Shown one piece after another: positions 27,766 to 34,699 of a DNA stretch of 64,000 nt. Every line of letters starts with the position of its first letter. The first letter of the stretch is position 1. The notes below the pieces were generated by a model that was not told where the DNA came from, searched no databases, and saw only the letters and a program-made list of their open reading frames with translations. The position numbers and the translations under genes are program-made. Origin of the DNA: Diplonema japonicum (lineage: Eukaryota; Euglenozoa; Diplonemea; Diplonemida; Diplonemidae); contig OZ025732.1 in NCBI GenBank assembly GCA_964019335.1, positions 359,604 to 423,603 of the forward strand. The letters are read 5' to 3'.

Positions 27766-27914
27766 CCCCCTCTTAGTAGCAAGCTGTCCCCAAAATACGC
27801 GGAATTGAGGACGCCCGTGGCCGCGCCGATCAAGCTTTTCACGAAGTCGGCAGAACTGCAGACACCCGTTTCACCAGAGGTCAGGCTATTCACAAGGTTT
27901 ATAGAACTGAGGAC

Positions 27915-28165
27915 GCCTGCGATTTTCTCTTTTCCTTTTTCACTTCGTTCCGTTTTCATTATTCTTTCTGGCGATAGACTGATACGGGCCATGGAAGCAA
28001 CCTCTGCTTAATTCCTGGTACGTGGGAGGCTCCTCTTGAGGATGTCAGTCACCTTTTTCCTTTTTTATTCGACTCTCTGTTTTCGTATGCAGTATTTATT
28101 CTTTTCCACCCCTTTTTATCTCATTTCTTCGCTTCTCTATTCTAACTTTAAATCATTTCAGTAGC
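27915..28165 (+). repeat. R3 dispersed leader repeat, long forward copy
   Basis: Best reference copy: TTTTCACTTCGTTCCGTTTTC, GGCGATAGACTGATACGGGC, CTTAATTCCTGGTACGTGGG, TATTCGACTCTCTG, GTATGCAGTATTTATTC, CTATTCTAAC, ATCATTTCAG. The last part resembles a branch point plus 3' splice site. Copies sit in both orientations and at different distances from genes. Confidence 0.75.
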
Positions 28166-28184
28166 TTCTTCTGCGTTCCGCGTC

Positions 28185-28312
28185 GTGTCCTTAATGTGCG
28201 CGGTGTACAGCTCAACCCCAGCCGGGGCGGTGATGACCGACGACGAGGTCAGCAGCGAACAACACATCTGATGTTGTTCTTATATTTTCATGTTATCCCC
28301 ACCACCTGAGTT
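28185..28312 (-). repeat. R1 SINE-like repeat, inverted partial copy
   Basis: On the minus strand it reads GGTGGTGGGGATAACATG, TTGTTCGCTGCTGACCTCGT, GGTCATCACCG and onward, matching the 5' half and a middle part of the reference R1 at 30819-31136. An internal deletion relative to the reference is evident. Confidence 0.7.
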
Positions 28313-28440
28313 CCTAAGGGGTTTTGGCATAGAGCCTTTTGATTCGTTCGGCTTCAGCTTTCCCCAGTGTTTTATTATTTCATTGTTTTACTTCTTTTCA
28401 ATTTCTAACTTTGCACAAACAGGAAGGATACCACATAACC

Positions 28441-29547
28441 ATGAAGGGAGGCGAAGGACCATCGGCAGTGACGCTGCAGGCGAGGCTCCCCACCTCTGAG
28501 ACCATCAGCATTGAGGCAGTGGCTTCGGAGGAGATGATGAAGGTGAAGGAGAGGATCGCATCGATGGGAGGGTTGGATGTGGACATCTTCACCCTCACCT
28601 TCGATGGGGTGGTGGTGGCGGCGGCTGCTGACGACGGCGGTGGACAGCTCGTCGGAGATCTTCCTTTTGAGGATGGAAGCATTCTTGAAGTGGTGGTGTG
28701 CAAGAGGCAGGCGGCTCTGTTGAGACTCTCTGGGATGGGGGTCAAGGTGAAAGGAAAGGATTTGTTCGGAGCACATGCGGACTTTTCAGGTTTTTTCGTG
28801 AGCAACAAGGCCGAAATAGAGGAGGACAAGATGTGCGAGGTTGTGAACCTTCTCCTGGATGCTGGGGTGAGTGGTTGGGAGAAGAAGGCCCTTCACGTGG
28901 CGGCCAAGCTCAGCTTTCTTTCTTGTGTGGAGGTCCTCTTGACTCGCACTTCTGTGGACGTGAATTCAGAAGTAGGTTTTCCTGACGAGTGGATGCATCT
29001 GCGTACGGCACTTCACCGGGCCACTTCGGAGGAGGTGGTGGCTCTTCTCTTGAGACACAATGCAGATGTGAATGCGAGAAACGGGAATGGAGGGACCGTT
29101 CTTCATCGCTATTTTCACCCTTCTGTAGTACACCTTCTTCTTGAACACAGGGCGGACACCGAGGCAAAGGACAGGGAGGGAAGAACACCCCTTTTCATGG
29201 CTAATTTAGAGGTGGCTGAGGCACTTCTTGAGCACAATGCTGATGTGAAGGCGAGGGACAATAGAGGGAACACGTGTCTGCACCACGCTGTTGAAAGAGG
29301 TGATTTCAATGTGTTACCTATTCTGCTGAGACACAATGCAGATGTGACGGCAAGAAACGATGAGGGGAAGACGGCTCTCGATCTTGTTCCCTCTGATAGC
29401 AGGTACTTGAGTGCGATGCGATACCTGTTGGAGGACCCGAGTCTCGCTCATGATCTGGAGCTGTTCGAAAGTGGGAGGGAGCTGAGCGACGTCAGCAGGC
29501 TTCCTGTTGTTCAACTGATTTCAGGGAGTATTTCCCCGTCAGGTTGA
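28441..29547 (+). CDS. UbL-Ank family protein (one repeat fewer)
   Basis: The 368-residue ORF starts MKGGEGPSAV after TTTGCACAAACAGGAAGGATACCACATAACC-type leader sequence. The UbL domain is intact. The ankyrin part lacks the VPVIHEAA unit found in most relatives, passing directly from HNADVNARN to a TVLHRYFHP repeat, so it has about five units. The full C-terminal box is present (SLAHDLELFESGRELSDV, RLPVVQLISG). An R1 repeat starts 11 bp after the stop. Confidence 0.8.
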   Translation: MKGGEGPSAVTLQARLPTSETISIEAVASEEMMKVKERIASMGGLDVDIFTLTFDGVVVAAAADDGGGQLVGDLPFEDGSILEVVVCKRQAALLRLSGMGVKVKGKDLFGAHADFSGFFVSNKAEIEEDKMCEVVNLLLDAGVSGWEKKALHVAAKLSFLSCVEVLLTRTSVDVNSEVGFPDEWMHLRTALHRATSEEVVALLLRHNADVNARNGNGGTVLHRYFHPSVVHLLLEHRADTEAKDREGRTPLFMANLEVAEALLEHNADVKARDNRGNTCLHHAVERGDFNVLPILLRHNADVTARNDEGKTALDLVPSDSRYLSAMRYLLEDPSLAHDLELFESGRELSDVSRLPVVQLISGSISPSG

Positions 29548-29557
29548 AGATTAGTGT

Positions 29558-29880
29558 TAAGGTGGTGGGGATAACATGGGGACATGGTGTTGTTCGCTGT
29601 TGACCTCCTCGTCAGTCATCACCGGTAGCGTCCGAGTGGGAGAACATAATGCAGATGCTCAGGGTGACGAACGAAAGAACGCATACCAAGGGTGACGAAC
29701 AGGCAGCAAACTGCACGAATCTTGGTTACCCGGGACGCCCCGGATAGGGTTTAGCTGTACACCGCACGACACGGCGCGGAACGCAGAGGAAGCTACAACT
29801 CGGCCACGGTGCGCCCCCTGTAATCAAGTAGACAGTTCTTGTGCTGGGCGCCGCCAACACCGGCCTCCTTTAACTCATTT
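29558..29880 (+). repeat. R1 SINE-like repeat with a nested PLE micro-insertion
   Basis: Collinear with 30819-31136 from GGTGGTGGGGATAACATGG to CCTCCTTTAACTCATTTA. Inside, GAAAGAACGCATACCA (29673-29688) is flanked by two copies of AGGGTGACGAAC. The other R1 copy has a single GGGTGGCGAAC at this place. Confidence 0.8.
29673..29688 (+). mobile_element. 16-nt PLE 3'-end micro-insertion
   Basis: The inserted GAAAGAACGCATACCA matches the terminal consensus of the PLE tail (GAAAGAA...GAACGxxTACCA). It lies between exact 12-bp repeats AGGGTGACGAAC at 29661-29672 and 29689-29700. It is an extreme 5' truncation. Confidence 0.65.
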
Positions 29881-30264
29881 ATAGTGTTGTTGGGTTGATT
29901 TTAGAGGTAAGAATAGGTGTTCAGGGTTGATGCAGATCTTGTGTAACGAGAACACCAGAAGCATGCTCAATCTCAAAGCAGATCAGCAGCTCCATAACAA
30001 CTACCTAACCTGCCGAAGTAGCATGCTGATCAGAAGGAGACGCTGAGGCACACATGCACCATCCCTGATCCTCAGACAGTGTTTAAACGAGAAAGGTAAC
30101 AAGGTAGAATAAGCATGTATCCAATGCAGCTAAGGACCTTTCTTCTATATGAGCTCGTTAACTAAAAGGTTTTCCCCCACCCCATGAGAACCCCCATGCA
30201 CTTTCCACCCCCTTCCCCCCCCTTCTTCTCTTATAAGGTAGTTTTCCAAGCCTCTGTTTACAGG
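29881..30264 (+). other. Decayed LINE A-like tail and unassigned spacer
   Basis: 29990-30110 has AACCTGCCGAAGTAGCATGC, GATCAGAAGGAG and GACAGTGTTTAAACGAGAAA, matching 38840-38980 and more loosely the LINE A 3' UTR. The flanks (29885-29985) also match 38720-38830, so a larger unit was duplicated. The remainder holds no gene I recognise. Confidence 0.5.
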
Positions 30265-30440
30265 TAGCAATGGAAGCAACCTCTGCTTAATTCCTGGTAC
30301 GTGGGAGGCTCCTCTTGAGGATGTCAGTCACCTTTTTCATTTTTTATTCGACTCTTTGTTTTCGTATGCAGTATTTATCCTTTTCCACCCCTTTTTATCC
30401 ATTTTTTCGCTTCTCTATTCTGACTTAAAATCATTTCAGA
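30265..30440 (+). repeat. R3 dispersed leader repeat upstream of the 30489 gene
   Basis: Runs from CAATGGAAGCAACCTCTGC through TATTCGACTCTTTGTTTTCG and GTATGCAGTATTTATCC to AAAATCATTTCAG. The AG is about 50 bases before the ATG of the truncated gene, so R3 could serve as its leader and splice acceptor. Confidence 0.7.
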
Positions 30441-30488
30441 AGCCTCTGTTTACAGGTAGAAAAAGAAAGGACGAAAAGAGACGGAGCC

Positions 30489-30818
30489 ATGAATGGAAGC
30501 GAAGAACCATCGGCAGTGATGCTGCAGGCGAGGCTCCCCACCTCTGAGACCATCAGCATTGAGGCAGTGGCTTCGGAGGAGATGATGAAGGTGAAGGAGA
30601 GGATCGCGTCGATGGGAGGGTTGGATGTGAACATCCTCACCCTCACCTTCGATGGGGAGGTGGTGGCGGCTGCTGGAGACGGCAGTAGTGGACAGCTCGT
30701 CGGAGATCTTCCTTTTGAGGATGGAAGCATGCTTGAAGTGGTGGTGTGCAAGAGGCAGGCGGCTCTGTTGAAGCTTTCTGAGATGGGGATCAAGGTGAGA
30801 GGAAGGGATTTTGTTTAG
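30489..30818 (+). pseudogene. UbL-only truncated UbL-Ank gene
   Basis: The 109-residue ORF contains the full ubiquitin-like domain (MNGSEEPSAV to VVVCKRQAALL) but ends GRDFV with a TAG that is part of GATTTTGTTTAG. The R4 copy at 3838 shows the same GGGATTTTGTTTAG joined to non-ankyrin sequence, so the truncation predates the R1 insertion at 30819. It could make a free ubiquitin-like protein, but decay is more likely. Confidence 0.6.
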
Positions 30819-31136
30819 TCAGGTGGTGGGGATAACATGGAAATATAAAGAAGTACATCAGATGTGTTGTTCGCTGTTGACCTCCTCGTCGGTCATCACC
30901 GGTAGCGCCCAAGTGGAAGAAGCAGATGCTCTGGGTGGCGAACAGGCAGCAAACTACACGGGCTCAGAATCTTGGTTACCCGGGGCGCCCCGGCTGGGGT
31001 TGAGCTGCACACCGCACGCATTAAGGACACGACGCGGAACGCAGAAGAAGCTACAGCTAGGCCGAGGTGCGCCCCCTGTAATCAAGTAAATGGTGCTTGT
31101 GCAGGGTGCCCCCACCGGCTTCCTTTAAATCATCGA
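30819..31136 (+). mobile_element. R1 SINE-like element, complete reference copy (318 bp)
   Basis: Flanked by GTTTAG at 30813-30818 and 31137-31142, with the uninterrupted site at 3838 (GATTTTGTTTAGTTTTG). It starts TCAGGTGGTGGGGATAAC and ends GGCTTCCTTTAAATCATCGA. It has no ORF with recognisable domains. Its last 20 bases resemble the 3' end after the LINE C ORF (CTTCCTTTAACTCATATA). That fits a SINE borrowing LINE C machinery, an inference. Confidence 0.8.
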
Positions 31137-31285
31137 GTTTAGTTTTGTTTTTGAAAGAGAAGAACAAGAGATAAACGTGGGCATCATTCATTCTATTATT
31201 CGTTGATCCTACTGTAGGTGGGGACGGCTTGCAATCCATTGAAAGAAGAAGAACGCTTACCAGCTTGCACAAGCAATCAGCTTTT
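31137..31285 (+). repeat. R4 duplicated segment, second copy
   Basis: Essentially identical to 3858-4005, including the short GAAGAACGCTTACCA string between GCTTGCA repeats. The two copies share the same upstream UbL fragment end, so they arose by duplication of a larger unit. Confidence 0.75.
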
Positions 31286-31549
31286 GACTGTCTGATTCCA
31301 TTTTAGGCCAGCCCTGCCGGTTTCAATAAGACATAACTTTTAGAGGAAGACCACCTGATACGGGCCAGCACTTCTGCTTAATTCCTGGTACGTGGGAGGC
31401 TCGAGAGGCGTAGGAAGGACGGGGTGGGCCTTTACTTCAGGGGCAGTGTCTGGCAAGTAGCCTGTTCCCCGATAATGTGAAAAGAAAAGGATTTAAAAAA
31501 AGGGAACCCACAAACCCGCCCCCACAACCCGTCAGAGGAATCCCTTACC

Positions 31550-31606
31550 GCAAAAGGTTTGTTTCATATCGTCTATAGTATATTATAGGCGCTCGTTGGT
31601 AGAAGG
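31550..31606. mobile_element. Solo piggyBac end
   Basis: CTCGTTGGTAGAAGG followed by TTAA (31607-31610) matches the right end of the piggyBac element at 22104 (CTCGTTGGTAGATGG-TTAA), with similar subterminal sequence (TTTCATATCGTCTA). No partner end is visible nearby. Confidence 0.6.
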
Positions 31607-31722
31607 TTAAAGAAGCATTAGGAATACCTTCTTTTATTCTCTGTCATCTCTTTTAATATCAGCATCCCCCCTTATTTTCAACAAACAACACAGGATATTG
31701 AAACAAGAAAAGAGACAAGACC

Positions 31723-32816
31723 ATGAAGGGAAGCGAGGGACCATCGACAGTGACGCTGCAGGCGAGGCTCCCCACCTCTGAGACCATCAGCATTGAGGCA
31801 GTGGCTTCGGAGGAGATGATGAAGGTGAAGGAGAGGATCGCATCGATGGGAGGGTTGGATGTGGACATCTTCACCCTCACCTTCGATGGGGTGGTGGTGG
31901 CGGCGGCTGCTGACGACGGCGGTGGACAGCTTGTCGGAGATCTTCCTTTTGAGGATGGAAGCATGCTTGAAGTGGTGGTGTGCAAGAGGCAGGCGGCTCT
32001 GTTGAAGCTTTCTGGGATGGGGATCAAGGTGAGAGGAAGGGATTTGTACGAGATGTTTGGAAGCTATTCAGGTTTGGACGAGAACAAGATGTGCGAGGTT
32101 ATGAACCTTCTCCTGGATGCTGGGTGAGTGGCAGGGAGGAGGAGGCCCTTCACAAAGCGGCCAAGCTCGATCTTCCTTCTTGTGTGGAGGTCCTCTTGAT
32201 TCGCACTTCTGTGGACGTGAATTCAGTAGTGTCTCTTCCTGGCGGTTGCAGGGAGGATTCGGACACAGCACTTCACCGGGCCACTTCGGAGGAGGTGGTG
32301 GCTCTTCTCTTGAGACACAATGCAGATGTGAATGCGAGGAACAGCGAAGGAAAGACGGCTCTTCATAGCTACCATGCTCACCCCTCTGTAGTACACCTTC
32401 TTCTTGAACACAAGGCAGACATCGAAGCGAAGGACAACGAGGGAAGAACACCCCTTTTCTTGGCTAGTTTATGGGTGGCTGGAGCGCTTCTTGAGCACAA
32501 TGCTGATGTGAGGGCAAGGGACAATAGAGAGAACACGTGTCTGCACCACGCCGTTAATAGTGGTAGTTTAGAAGAGGTACTTATTCTTCTGAGACACAAT
32601 GCAGATGTTACGGCGAGGAATGATGAAGGGAAGACGGCTCTCGATCTTGTCCCTTCTGATGATGATGATAGCGACCCGTGTCCGATGCGGTACCTGTTGC
32701 AGGACCCGAGTATCGCTCATGATCTGGAGCTGTTCGAAAGTGGGAGGGAGCTGAGCGACAGCAGCAGGCTTCCTGTTGTTCAACTGATTTCAAAGAGTAT
32801 TCGGGGTGAAGATTAG
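31723..32816 (+). pseudogene. UbL-Ank gene with a one-base frameshift
   Basis: MKGSEGPSTV start, UbL domain and linker read in frame to 32127. At 32121-32124 the sequence is GCTGGGTGAG where relatives have GCTGGGGTGAG, so one G is missing. Coding continues in the next frame to 32816 through the ankyrin repeats (about five units) and an intact C-terminal box. Apart from this one base the gene looks complete; it may be a recent mutation or a homopolymer sequencing error. Leader type 2-like sequence (CAACACAGGATATTGAAACAAG) precedes it. Confidence 0.8.
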
Positions 32817-33191
32817 TGTTGTTGATCTGATTTCTTACTTTTCTTACTTTTTGCTTCTCCTTTCTACCTTCTTTCCCTTTCAAACAGCATTTCTGAGACC
32901 ATGATGAGGTTTCAGATGGCATAGCGCAGGTTTTCAGAATTTTATCATTCCATTTTATGTGATATGCCTACTTTTTTTGCTTCTACGGAAGCAGTTGGTT
33001 GTAATTTGGGTTTCTTCACCCTCCTTCTGCCGCCTCCCCTTTTCCGCGCACAGGTTCTTCTTTGGTGTGGTGGGCTGGGAGGTCCTTCGAGTGTGCCAGA
33101 TTTCCTCAGTGTTTTGTTATTTTACTTATGTACTTTTTGCTTTCTTCTTCCATAGCTAACTTTGCACAAATAAGAAGGATACCACATAACC
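32817..33191 (+). promoter_or_regulatory. Intergenic leader region of the 33192 gene
   Basis: T/C-rich sequence contains CCTCAGTGTTTTGTTATTTTAC, CTTCTTCCATAGCTAACTTTGCAC and GGATACCACATAACC. CTAAC followed by TTTGCA is a branch-point-like context. The same GTGTTTTGTTAT region at 45215 is where the pogo element inserted. No gene is seen. Confidence 0.5.
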
Positions 33192-34568
33192 ATGAGCGGG
33201 AACGAAGGACCATCGGCAGTGACGCTGCAGGCGAGGCTCCCCACCTCTGAGACCATCAGCATTGAGGCAGTGGCTTCGGAGGAGATGAAGAAGGTGAAGG
33301 AGAGGATCGCATCGATGGGGGGGTTGGATGTGGACAGCTTCACCCTCACCTTCGATGGGGAGGTGGTGGCGGCGGCTGCTGACGACGGCTGTGGACAGCT
33401 CGTCGGAGATCTTCCTTTTGAGGATGGAAGCATGCTTGAAGTGGTGGTGTGCAAGAGGCAGGCGGCTCTGTTGAAGCTTTCTGGGATGGGGATCGAAGTG
33501 AAAGGAAAGGACTTGTTCGAGGAGATTGATGAAGGGCAAGGTTGGTACAACGGAGAGGGGCAGGTCTGCGAGGTTTTGAACCTTCTCCTGGATGCTGGAG
33601 TGAGTGGTGGGGAGGAGGAGGCCCTTCACATGGCGGCCCAGTGCGATCTTCCTTCTTGTGTGGAGGTCCTCTTGGCTCGCACTTCTGTGGACGTGAATTC
33701 AGATGTGTGTCTTCCTGACGATTGGATCGATAGGTTCAATTCAGCACTTCAACGGGCCCATTCGGAGGAGGTGGTGGCTGTTCTCTTGAGGCACAATGCA
33801 GATGTCAACGCAAGAGACTGTGATGGTGTTCCTATCATTCACCATGCAGTACGCTGGGGGCATACTGGAAGGCTTTCTGTACTTCTGGAGCACAATGCAG
33901 ATGTGAATGCGAGAGACGAGAAAGGAAAGACGGCTCTTCATGGCCATCGTGTTCACCCCTCTGCTGTACACCTTCTTCTTGAACACAAGGCAGACATCGA
34001 GGCAAAGGACAACGAGGGAAGGACACCCCTTTTCTTCGCTGATTTGGAGCTGGCGGAAGCACTTGTTGAGCACAATGCTGATGTCAACGCAAGAGACCGT
34101 GATGGTGTTCCTGTCATTCACTATGCAGAGGGGAGCGTGCTTTCTCTACTTCTGAAGCACAACGCTGATGTAAATGCGAGAGGCAGCCGAGGGGAGACGG
34201 CTCTTCATGGCCTTCATGCTCACCCCTCTGTACAACTGCTTCTTGAGCACAAGGCAGACATCGAGGCAAAAGACAACGAGGGAAGAACACCCCTTTCCTT
34301 GGCTAATAATTTAGGGGTGGTTGAAGCACTTCTTGAGCACAATGCTGATGTGAAGGCAAGGGATAATAGAGGGAACACGTGTCTGCACCATGCTGTTGAA
34401 AGACGTTTCTTCCATGTGTTACCTATTCTGCTGAGACACAATGCAGATGTGATGGCAACGAACGATGAAGGGAAGACGGCTCTCGATCTTGTTCCCTCTG
34501 ATGATGATGATGGTGAAGTCGACTCGTGTGCGATGCGATACCTGTTGCAGGACCCGAGTCGCTCATGA
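33192..34568 (+). CDS. UbL-Ank family protein, longest copy, C-terminal box lost
   Basis: The 458-residue ORF (MSGNEGPSAV) has the UbL domain, linker, VEVLLARTSVDV segment and about eight ankyrin repeats. Two extra units (RDGVPVIHYAEGSVLSLLLKHNADVNARG and a following ETALHGLHAH unit) look like an internal duplication of the middle repeats. It ends DPSRS because TC is missing from GAGTCTCGCTC, shifting the frame before the C-terminal box; the box remains readable downstream in another frame. A different indel causes the same loss in the 22244 gene. Confidence 0.8.
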   Translation: MSGNEGPSAVTLQARLPTSETISIEAVASEEMKKVKERIASMGGLDVDSFTLTFDGEVVAAAADDGCGQLVGDLPFEDGSMLEVVVCKRQAALLKLSGMGIEVKGKDLFEEIDEGQGWYNGEGQVCEVLNLLLDAGVSGGEEEALHMAAQCDLPSCVEVLLARTSVDVNSDVCLPDDWIDRFNSALQRAHSEEVVAVLLRHNADVNARDCDGVPIIHHAVRWGHTGRLSVLLEHNADVNARDEKGKTALHGHRVHPSAVHLLLEHKADIEAKDNEGRTPLFFADLELAEALVEHNADVNARDRDGVPVIHYAEGSVLSLLLKHNADVNARGSRGETALHGLHAHPSVQLLLEHKADIEAKDNEGRTPLSLANNLGVVEALLEHNADVKARDNRGNTCLHHAVERRFFHVLPILLRHNADVMATNDEGKTALDLVPSDDDDGEVDSCAMRYLLQDPSRS

Positions 34569-34699
34569 TCTGGAGCTGTTCGGAAGTGGGAGGGAGCTGA
34601 GCGACGTCAGGCTTCCTGTTGTTCAACTAATTTCAGAGTTTTATCGTGACGGGTCCACATCCCCCCTCGTGGGAACGGCAAGTTGAATCGGGAGTGGGG

